Notes under the pieces: model-generated | Databases searched by the model: none | Seen by the model: the letters and a program-made list of their open reading frames with translations, nothing else | Told to the model about the DNA's origin: nothing | Translations under genes and position numbers: made by a program | Shown here: positions 54,560 to 63,082 of the stretch, one piece after another | How the letters are laid out: each line of letters opens with the position of its first letter | How positions within the stretch are numbered: the stretch's first letter is position 1 | NCBI GenBank assembly: GCA_017520545.1 | Contig: JAFXFM010000007.1 | Span: 109,149-173,148 of the forward strand | DNA length: 64,000 nt | Direction of reading: 5' to 3' | Source: Alistipes sp. | Lineage (GTDB): Bacteria > Bacteroidota > Bacteroidia > Bacteroidales > Rikenellaceae

Positions 54560-56383
54560 ATGAAAAAGATCTTTTTGGCTCTTGTATTATTGGTTGTCAG
54601 CATATCGACAGTCTCGGCAGAGTGGAAAATTGCAGGCGACAAAATTCGAACAAAGTGGGCAGAGGAGGTAAATCCGTCGAATGTTCTTCCCGAGTATCCT
54701 CGACCACAACTCGTGCGTGGCGAGTGGCAAAACCTCAACGGCTTATGGAACTATGCCATAACCGATATAAATGCCGCCAAGCCTTCGCAGTTTGATGGCG
54801 AAATTCTCGTGCCATTTGCTATTGAGTCGGCGTTGTCTGGTGTACAGAAGAAGCTCAACGAGAAGCAGCTTTTGTGGTATGAGCGCGAGTTTACAGTGCC
54901 TTCGAAGTGGGCATCGCAGCGCATAATACTCCACTTTGGTGCAGTAGATTGGAGTGCAGATGTATATGTGAACGATATTTTGGTGGGTAGCCACACCGGC
55001 GGCTACACTCCATTTGCCTGCGATATCACCGAGGCTTTGAAGAAGAGGGGCACACAGAAGTTGGTGGTTCGAGTATGGGACCCAACCGAAAAGGGTGAGC
55101 AGCCTGTGGGCAAGCAACTCAGCACCCTCGGCAAGATTTGGTATACCCCGGTTTCGGGTATCTGGCAGACCGTATGGATGGAGCCGGTATCGAAACAAAA
55201 CCACATCGTTAAAATTCACCCTGAGAGCGACCTTACTCGTAGCGAGATTATCGTTAAGACCGAGTGCGAAAAGAGAGAGGGAACTCTTACGGTAGAGGTA
55301 TTCGATAATGGCACAAAAATCGGTGAGGGTTCTACGCTGTGTGGTAGTACCGTAAAAATTCATATTCCGAATGCAAAATGGTGGACCCCCGATACTCCGC
55401 ACCTCTACGATTTGAAGGTAACTTTGAAGTATGATGGTAAAGTTGTTGATAAGGCGGACACTTATGCAGCGATGCGCTCGATTGGCAAGAAACGAGATAA
55501 GTACGGACACCTTCGTGCGACACTCAACGGCGAGCCTATATTTATGTATGGCACTCTCGATCAGGGTTGGTGGCCAGACGGATTATACACTGCCCCAACC
55601 GACGAGGCATTGGCGTGGGATATCAAACTCACGAAGGATCTCGGTTTTAACACCATACGTAAACACATTAAGGTTGAACCTGCACGTTGGCTATACCATT
55701 GCGACCGTTTGGGAATGCTCGTATGGCAGGATATGCCGAGTAGCGAACCGATGAAGCCTTCAACTTGGGCTCGTTGGATCATCAATGGAGGTAGCGACTT
55801 CCCTATATCGGAAGAGTATAAGCGCAACTACTACAAGGAGTTTAGCGAGATTGTGGATATGTGTCGCTTCTTCCCTTCGGTTGTAATGTGGGTACCTTTC
55901 AACGAGTCTTGCTCGCAATTCGATACCGAGAAGGTTGTAGAGTGGTTGGCAGAGCAAGACCACTCACGCCTTATAAACCCCGCCAGCGGTGGAAATATCC
56001 GAGAGTGTGGTGATGTAATGGATTGGCACAGCTACCCTTCGCCAACTATGCCTATTCACCACGCCGACTACATTATGATGCTCGGCGAGTATGGTGGTTT
56101 GGGACTCGTTGTGGCAGATCACCTCTGGAATCCGGATATGCGCAATTGGGGTTACGGTGGTAACCGCAAGGACAAAGAGGATTTGAAGAAAACATATATT
56201 GGGTATGCAGAGATGATTTTACCGCTTATTCTACAAGGTCTGTCGGGCGCTATCTACACACAGACAACCGATGTCGAGGGCGAAGTTAATGGTCTTGTAA
56301 CCTACGACCGTAAAGTCATCAAGTTTGATATTGAGCCTATCCACGATGTAAACCAGAAGGTCATCAAGGCTCTTGGTAGGTAA
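54560..56383 (+). CDS. Glycoside hydrolase family 2 enzyme, exported
   Basis: A 607-residue exported beta-glycosidase. Signal peptide (IFLALVLLVVSISTVSA), jelly-roll sugar-binding domain (WYEREFTVPSKW, ADVYVNDILVGSHTGGYTPFACDI), Ig-like domain, then a TIM barrel with predicted acid/base Glu449 in WVPFNESCSQFD and nucleophile Glu510 in MLGEYGG. The C-terminal domains of large LacZ enzymes are absent. Beta-galactosidase, glucuronidase or mannosidase activity cannot be told apart from the sequence. It sits between kdsB (18 bases) and kdsA (9 bases). Confidence 0.88.
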   Translation: MKKIFLALVLLVVSISTVSAEWKIAGDKIRTKWAEEVNPSNVLPEYPRPQLVRGEWQNLNGLWNYAITDINAAKPSQFDGEILVPFAIESALSGVQKKLNEKQLLWYEREFTVPSKWASQRIILHFGAVDWSADVYVNDILVGSHTGGYTPFACDITEALKKRGTQKLVVRVWDPTEKGEQPVGKQLSTLGKIWYTPVSGIWQTVWMEPVSKQNHIVKIHPESDLTRSEIIVKTECEKREGTLTVEVFDNGTKIGEGSTLCGSTVKIHIPNAKWWTPDTPHLYDLKVTLKYDGKVVDKADTYAAMRSIGKKRDKYGHLRATLNGEPIFMYGTLDQGWWPDGLYTAPTDEALAWDIKLTKDLGFNTIRKHIKVEPARWLYHCDRLGMLVWQDMPSSEPMKPSTWARWIINGGSDFPISEEYKRNYYKEFSEIVDMCRFFPSVVMWVPFNESCSQFDTEKVVEWLAEQDHSRLINPASGGNIRECGDVMDWHSYPSPTMPIHHADYIMMLGEYGGLGLVVADHLWNPDMRNWGYGGNRKDKEDLKKTYIGYAEMILPLILQGLSGAIYTQTTDVEGEVNGLVTYDRKVIKFDIEPIHDVNQKVIKALGR

Positions 56384-56392
56384 TACTTCATT

Positions 56393-57145
56393 ATGAAACC
56401 GATATTTATTGCCGGCCCCTGCGTAATAGAATCTGCCGAGTTGCTCGACTCGGTAGCAGCCGAGTTGTGCGATATAAATCGCCGACTCGACACCAATATA
56501 ATCTTCAAGGCGTCGTTCGACAAGGCTAATCGCACCTCACTGCGCTCCTATCGTGGCGTAGGCTTGGAGCGAGGTTTGCAGATGCTTGCCGATGTAGGTG
56601 CGAAGTGGGGTTTGCAGTTGCTCACCGATATCCACGAGGCTTGGCAAGCCGAGGCGGTAGGCGAAGTATGCGACATCTTGCAGATACCCGCATTTCTTTG
56701 TCGCCAAACCGACCTTATCGTAGCAGCAGCAAAGACGGGTAAGACGATAAATATCAAAAAAGGACAATTCCTTTCGGGCTCGGATATGCGCTATCCGTAC
56801 GAGAAGGCGATGGAGGCGGGCGCAAAGGAGGTGTGGCTTACCGAACGAGGGAACTCGTTTGGTTACAACAATCTTGTTGTAGATTTTCGAAACATCTCGG
56901 ATATGCTCGATATTGCACCTCGTGTGGTGATGGATTGCACCCACTCGGTACAACGTCCAAGTGCTGCAAACGGCACTACGGGTGGCGATAGAAAATTTGT
57001 ACCTGCGATGGCGCAGGCGGCAAAGGCGTTTGGTGCAACGGGCTACTTCTTTGAGGTACACCCTATGCCCGACAGTGCATTGAGCGACGGAGCAAATATG
57101 TTACACCTCGCCGACTTGGAGGGGGTTATTAAATCACTATTATAG
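56393..57145 (+). CDS. kdsA: 3-deoxy-8-phosphooctulonate synthase
   Basis: Condenses phosphoenolpyruvate with arabinose-5-phosphate to give Kdo-8-phosphate, 250 residues. IAGPCVIESAELL, FKASFDKANRTS, TDIHEAWQAEAV, and DCTHSVQRPS follow the family pattern. kdsD starts two bases after its stop, supplying arabinose-5-phosphate. Confidence 0.96.
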   Translation: MKPIFIAGPCVIESAELLDSVAAELCDINRRLDTNIIFKASFDKANRTSLRSYRGVGLERGLQMLADVGAKWGLQLLTDIHEAWQAEAVGEVCDILQIPAFLCRQTDLIVAAAKTGKTINIKKGQFLSGSDMRYPYEKAMEAGAKEVWLTERGNSFGYNNLVVDFRNISDMLDIAPRVVMDCTHSVQRPSAANGTTGGDRKFVPAMAQAAKAFGATGYFFEVHPMPDSALSDGANMLHLADLEGVIKSLL

Positions 57146-57147
57146 CG

Positions 57148-58113
57148 ATGACGCAGGTGGATAGAGATACAATTCTTGCAACCGCACGCGATGTGTTGCA
57201 GACCGAAGCCGAGGCAGTCTTACGAGTTAAGGAGCATCTAAATGGCGAGTTCGTAGAGGCGGTGGAGGCTATATTGGCGTGTAGTGGAAAGGTTATACTT
57301 ACGGGTATTGGAAAGTCGGGACTTGTTGCAAAAAAAATTGCAGCAACCTTGGCAAGCACAGGTACACCAAGTTTCTTTCTCGACCCAAGTGAGGCTTTTC
57401 ACGGCGACCTCGGTATGATATCAAAGGAGGATATCATTGTGGCGCTATCCTACTCGGGCGAGACAGACGAGGTGCTGAAAATTGTCCCTTTCATTCACGA
57501 AAACGGCAACAAACTAATCTCCATAACCGGTAACACCGAGTCGGCATTGGCGAAAAACTCCGATATAAACCTCGATGTCGAGGTGGAACGCGAAGCGTGC
57601 ATACTACACCTCGCTCCTACCTCTTCGACAGCTGCGCAACTCGCTTTGGGCGATGCATTGGCGTGTGCGTTGATGAAGATTCGCAACTTCTCGGCACAAG
57701 ATTTTGCACGACTGCACCCGGGCGGAAGCCTTGGTCGCAGATTGTTGATGAATGTGGGACAGGTGATGCGCAATCACGACCTGCCTGTGGTTGCGGAAGA
57801 TGCCACCGCAGTGGAGATGATTCACGCCATTTCGCGTGGCGGATTGGGACTTATCGTGGTGCAACGCAACGAGGAGATTTTAGGCATTATCACCGATGGC
57901 GACATCCGCCGAGCAATGCAGAGTCGTCAGACGGCATTCTTCGATATTCTCCCTATGGATATCGCAACACGCGAACCAAAAACGATACACCCGAACAGCA
58001 AACTTATCGAGGCAGAGCGAGCAATGACACGGCACAAGGTCAATTCGTTGTTGGTGGTCGATGAGAACAATCATCTGGTAGGAGTAGTACAGATTTACGA
58101 TATAAAACTATAA
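57148..58113 (+). CDS. kdsD: Arabinose-5-phosphate isomerase
   Basis: Makes arabinose-5-phosphate from ribulose-5-phosphate for Kdo synthesis, 321 residues. N-terminal SIS domain (GKVILTGIGKSGLVAKKIAATLASTGTPS, HGDLGMI, LSYSGETDEV) and two C-terminal CBS domains (about 200-320; ITDGDIRRAM, VGVVQIYDIKL). The Kdo-8-phosphate phosphatase gene is not in the window. Confidence 0.95.
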   Translation: MTQVDRDTILATARDVLQTEAEAVLRVKEHLNGEFVEAVEAILACSGKVILTGIGKSGLVAKKIAATLASTGTPSFFLDPSEAFHGDLGMISKEDIIVALSYSGETDEVLKIVPFIHENGNKLISITGNTESALAKNSDINLDVEVEREACILHLAPTSSTAAQLALGDALACALMKIRNFSAQDFARLHPGGSLGRRLLMNVGQVMRNHDLPVVAEDATAVEMIHAISRGGLGLIVVQRNEEILGIITDGDIRRAMQSRQTAFFDILPMDIATREPKTIHPNSKLIEAERAMTRHKVNSLLVVDENNHLVGVVQIYDIKL

Positions 58114-58132
58114 CTCAAAACTATAATAAACT

Positions 58133-59569
58133 ATGGGATTTTTAGATTTTATGGCACCTCCGGCACATAAACCGGAATTGCCGAAAGAGAAGATCGACAA
58201 GGAGTACAAGTCAATGCGATTGAAGGTATTCCTCGGCATCTATTTGGGCTATGCTGCCTATTATCTCGTGCGCAAGAACCTCTCGTTCGCGGGTGCGGAT
58301 ATGATTAAACTCGGTTTTCTCGACACGAGTGGTGTCGGCGATGCTATGGCGGGTTTGCCTATTGCCTATGCCGTTAGCAAGTTCCTTATGGGAGGATTGT
58401 CCGATCGCTCTGATGCTCGTAAATTCTTGACTTTTGGTCTTATAATCTCAGCGTTGATTATGATTGTTGCCGGATTTATTCCTTATCCGAAGGATAGCGG
58501 AATAACCACAGCTATACTTTTTGGTTTAACTTGCTTGACTGGTTGGTTTTCGGGTATGGGCTGGCCTCCGTGCGGTCGTGTAATGTCGCACTGGTTCTCG
58601 ACCAACGAACGTTCGTTCAAGATGTCTATTTGGAACACTGCCCACAACATCGGAAGCTCGGGTTTGGCTTGGTTGGCAACCATCGGTGGCGGAAGCCTTA
58701 TCGTAGCACTCGGATATGGAGCCGAAGATGCTTGGCGCGAGGCCTTTATCATACCGTCGATTGCAGCTCTTGCGGTGGCTGTTCTGTGCTGGTTGTTTAT
58801 TCGTGATACTCCCGAGTCGTGTGGTTTGCCACCAATCGACAAATACCGCAACGACTTCTCGGGTGCAAAGGCAAAGAAGGGCGAAGAGGATAAAATTCCG
58901 TTCAAGACTCTCTTTATAGACTACGTGCTCAAAAACAAGATGCTGTGGTTTATTGGTTTTGCAAACATTCTTGTATATTTGGTTCGTAATGGTATATCGG
59001 ATTGGTTGCCAATCTACCTGCAAGAGGCTCACGGCATAGCAAAGTCTGTAAGTAAAGATCTCTACGCATACCATATGTTGGCAGCGATTCCGGGCACTTT
59101 GATTGCAGGTTGGCTCTCGTCAAAATTCTTCCAAGGCCGTTGTGCACCGGTCAATGTAATATGTATGGCTGTTACTGCAGTAGGTGCCTTCATCTACTGG
59201 CAAGCAGGGGCTATCGCTTCGACTTTGGGGGTTGAGTACATCTCGGTAGTCGTTGCAGCTCTTATAATCACAGGCTTTGCGGTATATGGTCCTGTAGCGA
59301 TGATTTCGATTCAGGCTATCGCCGTAGTTCCGAAGAATGCTGCCGGCACAGCCGCAGGTTTTATGGGATTGCTTGGCTACTTGGTAGGCGATGCCTTCCT
59401 CTCAAAGATTGCATTTGGCCGTATCGTCGAGAGTGGTGGTTGGAATTTGACTTTCGTCGGTTTCTTTGCAGCCAGCGTCATCGCCACCATCATCTGTTTC
59501 TTGGCAATGGGCAAGGAGAAGAAGATGTTCGAGGATCGTATTGCAGCAGCAAAGGCCGAGCAGAAATAA
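58133..59569 (+). CDS. OPA-family (GlpT-like) organophosphate transporter
   Basis: A 478-residue MFS protein with 12 membrane segments. GIYLGYAAYYLVRKNLSFAG, GWPPCGRVMSHWFSTNERS and NTAHNIGSS are hallmarks of the organophosphate:phosphate antiporters (GlpT, UhpT). Glycerol-3-phosphate is the likeliest substrate, but a sugar phosphate is possible. It lies 19 bases after kdsD in the same run. Confidence 0.88.
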   Translation: MGFLDFMAPPAHKPELPKEKIDKEYKSMRLKVFLGIYLGYAAYYLVRKNLSFAGADMIKLGFLDTSGVGDAMAGLPIAYAVSKFLMGGLSDRSDARKFLTFGLIISALIMIVAGFIPYPKDSGITTAILFGLTCLTGWFSGMGWPPCGRVMSHWFSTNERSFKMSIWNTAHNIGSSGLAWLATIGGGSLIVALGYGAEDAWREAFIIPSIAALAVAVLCWLFIRDTPESCGLPPIDKYRNDFSGAKAKKGEEDKIPFKTLFIDYVLKNKMLWFIGFANILVYLVRNGISDWLPIYLQEAHGIAKSVSKDLYAYHMLAAIPGTLIAGWLSSKFFQGRCAPVNVICMAVTAVGAFIYWQAGAIASTLGVEYISVVVAALIITGFAVYGPVAMISIQAIAVVPKNAAGTAAGFMGLLGYLVGDAFLSKIAFGRIVESGGWNLTFVGFFAASVIATIICFLAMGKEKKMFEDRIAAAKAEQK

Positions 59570-59582
59570 ATAACATAGCGCA

Positions 59583-61406
59583 GTGAGTATCGCAGAGTTT
59601 ATAGCAAAATTGGAGAGTGCCGGTGAGTTAATTCGCATCAGCACCCCCGTATCTTCCGAGTTGGAGATAGCCGAGATTACCGACCGAATGGTAAAGAGCG
59701 AAGGCGGTGGCAAGGCGCTTCTCTTCGAGCATACCGACAAAGGCTTCCCCGTATTGACAAATCTGTATGGGTCAGAGCGTCGTATGGCTATGGCACTTGG
59801 CGTTGAGCGACTCGAAGATATCTCACAGCGATTGGACTCTTTGGTTGGTAGCGTAACATCTCCCAAGGAGAATTTGATGGATAAGTTGCGACTTCTACCT
59901 CTTTTGGGCGAGGCGTCGCAGTGGTTTCCGCGCAAGAAGAGGGGCGCAGGAGTCTGTCAGCAGGTTATTCTCAAAGGCGAGGAGGCAAAATTATCGCTAC
60001 TGCCAATTTTGAAATGCTGGCCGTACGACGGAGGGCGTTTCGTAACACTCCCAATGGTGCATACCATAGACCCTGACCGTGGCATTCGCAACGTCGGAAT
60101 GTATCGTATGCAGGTATTCGACGACCACACTACGGGAATGCATTGGCATCGCCACAAAACGGGCGCACGCCACTACGAAGCGTACAAAGCACGAGGCTCG
60201 CAGATGCCCGTAGCGGTGGCAATAGGTGGCGACCCCGTATATGCCTACTCCGCTACCGCCCCCGTGCCGGACAATATCGACGAATATCTGTTGGCGGGTC
60301 TGCTACGTGGCAAACCGGTCAAGTTGGTGAAATGTATCACCAATGATATCTACGTGCCCGAAGATTGCGACTTTGTGATTGAGGGATATGTAGACACATT
60401 GGAAGAGAAGGTGTTGGAGGGCGATTTTGGCGATCACACAGGCTTCTACTCCTTGAAGGATTACTATCCGAAGTTCCACGTTACAGCCATTACACACCGC
60501 CGAGATGCAATTTATCCTGCAACTATCGTGGGTATTCCACCGCAGGAGGACGCCTATATTGCAATGGCTACCGAGCGAATTTTTCTCGCCCCGATACGTC
60601 TTGTAATGCAACCCGAGGTCGAAGATATGTATATGCCGTCGGCGGGTACGCAACACAATATAACCATAATCTCGATGCGACAACTATACGAGCGTCAGGC
60701 ATCAAAGGTAGCTCTTGGTCTGTGGGGCGCAGGACAGATGATGTTCAACAAATATCTGCTCCTTACGCCAGCCACCACCAATGTTCGCTCTACGGCGGAG
60801 CTGGCAGCCTTGATGCGCAATTGCGACCTTCGCAAGTCGCTAATTCGCAGTGAGGGCATATACGACGTTCTCGACCACGCTACGGCGACGTGCGGATATG
60901 GCGGAAAGGTTGCTCTCGACCTCACAAATGTAGCTACAACAGAACGAGAGTTTAAGATTGACCGCACTGCCCTACCTGCGGGCATAGAGGTGCGCGAAGA
61001 GCTGCTCAACGAGTGGGGTGCGCTACTCCTATTCGCCGAGAATAACCTTGTGCTTGATATCGAAGCGATTGCCAAGGCAACAAACGCCAACTATGTCGTT
61101 GTTTTCGATAAACGTGCCGTAGAGATGAGCGCCGAGGAGTTGCTATGGCTCGGAGCGGCAAATACAGAGCCCTCGCGCGACTTCACTCTGCACGAGGCAT
61201 CCCTTCTTATCGATGCTCGCCCGAAATCTCCAAAGGCAAATAATGAAAATCCTTCGCGATGGCCAAATGTGGTTACTTCTGACGAAGCAACTATCGCCTT
61301 GGTCGATAAAAGATGGAATGAATACGGCATTGGCGAGATGCTCTCTTCGCCGTCGGAACACTATCGTACCCTGCAACTGTCGGAGGGTGCCGAATGGGTT
61401 GAATAG
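59583..61406 (+). CDS. UbiD-family decarboxylase, GTG start
   Basis: A 607-residue prenylated-FMN decarboxylase. N-terminal ISTPVSSELEIAEITDRM, prFMN region (MPVAVAIGGDPVYAYSATAPVP), and PPQEDAYIAMATERIFL with QPEVEDMYMPSAGTQHN. In Bacteroidales such enzymes are assigned to menaquinone synthesis, which is the likely role here but not proven. The start is GTG 59583, 13 bases after the transporter; no ATG is available before the first strand. A UbiX partner is not in the window. Confidence 0.88.
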   Translation: MSIAEFIAKLESAGELIRISTPVSSELEIAEITDRMVKSEGGGKALLFEHTDKGFPVLTNLYGSERRMAMALGVERLEDISQRLDSLVGSVTSPKENLMDKLRLLPLLGEASQWFPRKKRGAGVCQQVILKGEEAKLSLLPILKCWPYDGGRFVTLPMVHTIDPDRGIRNVGMYRMQVFDDHTTGMHWHRHKTGARHYEAYKARGSQMPVAVAIGGDPVYAYSATAPVPDNIDEYLLAGLLRGKPVKLVKCITNDIYVPEDCDFVIEGYVDTLEEKVLEGDFGDHTGFYSLKDYYPKFHVTAITHRRDAIYPATIVGIPPQEDAYIAMATERIFLAPIRLVMQPEVEDMYMPSAGTQHNITIISMRQLYERQASKVALGLWGAGQMMFNKYLLLTPATTNVRSTAELAALMRNCDLRKSLIRSEGIYDVLDHATATCGYGGKVALDLTNVATTEREFKIDRTALPAGIEVREELLNEWGALLLFAENNLVLDIEAIAKATNANYVVVFDKRAVEMSAEELLWLGAANTEPSRDFTLHEASLLIDARPKSPKANNENPSRWPNVVTSDEATIALVDKRWNEYGIGEMLSSPSEHYRTLQLSEGAEWVE

Positions 61407-61408
61407 AG

Positions 61409-62485
61409 ATGTTTAGCAAGCAGAACATACGAGGCATAATATATTTGGTGGTGATAATAGCGATTGTCGCTATCGCCATCTACTTTGCTACTCCGCGCAA
61501 AGGGCTGACACTCACCGAGAAACGCACCGGCGACAAACCCGACAAGCCCACTGCCGCAAAGGTCGAAAAACGGGATACCCTCTTTGTATTCGACCCGAAC
61601 ACGGTAACCTACGACGAGCTACTTTTGCTCGGTTTCGACAAGCGCACCGCCGTAAGTATCATCAAGTACCGCACAGCAGGCAAGGTCTTTGGTATCGCCG
61701 AGGAGTTTGCACTCTGCTATGGTGTTACCGATTCGATGTTCTCGCGCGTACGCCCGTACATTAAAATTGGTGCAAAATATGCAACCAAACCCTCGTCGCC
61801 TTTCAAGGGCGACACCATACCACAAAGTCGCAAACCACGCTTTTCGCCACGACCGTTCGAGAAGTTTGGCATCGACACCGTAGGCGTTGAGTATCTGCGA
61901 CTTATTGGCTTTTCTACTCGTCAGGCAGAGGCTTTAATCGAGTATCGCAAGCGAGGTGGCGGCATCTTCTCGATGAACGAACTACGCGACTGCTACGCCG
62001 TGAGCGAGGAGATGGCGGATTCGTTGGCGCACTTCGTGATATTAAGTGTGCGCGACCCCTATGCTGGCTTGGTCGAGATAAACTCTGCCGACTCGGCAAC
62101 ACTCCGTCAGGTGCGAGGTATCGGCGCAAAGAGTGTAGTAGCCATTATGCAGTACCGAAAATTGTTGGGTGGATTCTACAAAAAGGAGCAAATCGCAGAG
62201 CTAAAATGCGTTACTTCCGACAATTTTAGCAAAATTTCCGAACAAATTTATTGCGATAGTTGCAAAATTTCAAAAATAGATATTAACTTTGCACCCGCGT
62301 CCGACTTTTCGGCTCACCCATATATGAGCAAGCGGGCGGCAAAACTGATTTTAGAAACACGAGAATCGAAAGGAGGTTGGAATAGTATCGAGGAGATGCA
62401 GATGGATAACATATTCACCGAGGAGCAGGCAAAAGCCATTGCGCCCTATCTTCTTTTTGGTACTACACCTCAGAAGTTCGATTAA
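61409..62485 (+). CDS. Membrane-anchored helix-hairpin-helix protein (ComEA-like)
   Basis: A 358-residue protein with one N-terminal membrane helix (IIYLVVIIAIVAIAIYFA) and an extracytoplasmic part with about four helix-hairpin-helix units: FDPNTVTYDELLLLGFDKRTA, VEYLRLIGFSTRQAEALIEYR, VEINSADSATLRQVRGIGAKS and IDINFAPASDF. ComEA uses such motifs to bind incoming DNA; four copies is more than in ComEA. It starts two bases after ubiD. An intragenic TAACTTTG at 62284-62291 could help express rpsU. Confidence 0.85.
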   Translation: MFSKQNIRGIIYLVVIIAIVAIAIYFATPRKGLTLTEKRTGDKPDKPTAAKVEKRDTLFVFDPNTVTYDELLLLGFDKRTAVSIIKYRTAGKVFGIAEEFALCYGVTDSMFSRVRPYIKIGAKYATKPSSPFKGDTIPQSRKPRFSPRPFEKFGIDTVGVEYLRLIGFSTRQAEALIEYRKRGGGIFSMNELRDCYAVSEEMADSLAHFVILSVRDPYAGLVEINSADSATLRQVRGIGAKSVVAIMQYRKLLGGFYKKEQIAELKCVTSDNFSKISEQIYCDSCKISKIDINFAPASDFSAHPYMSKRAAKLILETRESKGGWNSIEEMQMDNIFTEEQAKAIAPYLLFGTTPQKFD

Positions 62486-62572
62486 AAAATTTCGGAAAAC
62501 GCCTTTGGCAGAGTGGCGTAAAATCTGCCGACAAACAAACGATTACAAACAACAAAAAAAGAGAGAATAATT

Positions 62573-62767
62573 ATGATTATTATGCCAGTTAAGGAGGGTG
62601 AGAACATCGAGCGCGCTCTCAAGAAGTTTAAGCGTAAGTACGAGCGTACAGGTGTTTTGAAGGAGCTTCGCGCTCGTCAGTACTTCACAAAGCCTTCGAT
62701 TGCAAAGCGCGACAAGATGGCTCACGCTATCTATGTAGAGCAGTTGCATCGTCGCGAGGAGGAGTAG
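62573..62767 (+). CDS. rpsU: 30S ribosomal protein S21
   Basis: A 64-residue protein of the small subunit: MPVKEGENIERALKKFKRKYERTGVLKELRARQYFTKPS and a basic C-terminus. ATG 62573 gives MIIMPV, like other Bacteroidales S21. Upstream (62500-62545) GGCAGA pairs with TCTGCC and CGCC with GGCG, a possible leader structure. Confidence 0.95.
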   Translation: MIIMPVKEGENIERALKKFKRKYERTGVLKELRARQYFTKPSIAKRDKMAHAIYVEQLHRREEE

Positions 62768-62789
62768 TCTTAAACTCCCCAATAAAAAA

Positions 62790-62822
62790 TGCCGAATTTC
62801 TATAAGGGATTCGGTTTTTTTT
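62790..62822 (+). terminator. rpsU terminator
   Basis: CCGAAT and ATTCGG around an 11-base loop followed by eight or more T residues. Confidence 0.88.
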
Positions 62823-62844
62823 ATGCTATTTTCGCAGATATTTG

Positions 62845-62876
62845 TTTGATTTTTCCAAAAAAGATATATATCTTTG
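62845..62876 (+). promoter_or_regulatory. Promoter of the right-edge lipoprotein
   Basis: TTTG at 62845-62848, 20-base spacer, TATCTTTG at 62869-62876. It gives a leader of about 200 bases. Confidence 0.82.
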
Positions 62877-62886
62877 TGAGAAATAG

Positions 62887-62940
62887 TGGGTGTAACACCC
62901 ACAAAAAATCCCTTCCCCGAAAAATCGGGGGGGGGGATTT
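62887..62940 (+). promoter_or_regulatory. Structured leader with G10 tract
   Basis: Just after the transcription start, TGGGTGTAACACCCA is palindromic. It is followed by a stem from AAATCCC..CCCCGA to TCGGGG...GGGATTT, whose 3' arm is a run of ten G. The rest of the leader to 63082 is A-rich with no ORF. Confidence 0.65.
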
Positions 62941-63082
62941 TGAGGTTTAATATACTAATTATCAACGGTTTACAGCGATTGATTTAACAAAAAAAAAGTT
63001 TGAGCCAAAAGGCACAAGCAGAATACAAAGGACAAACGTCTATTTAATAACTCAATTTATTAACCAAAAACCAAAAAAAACG

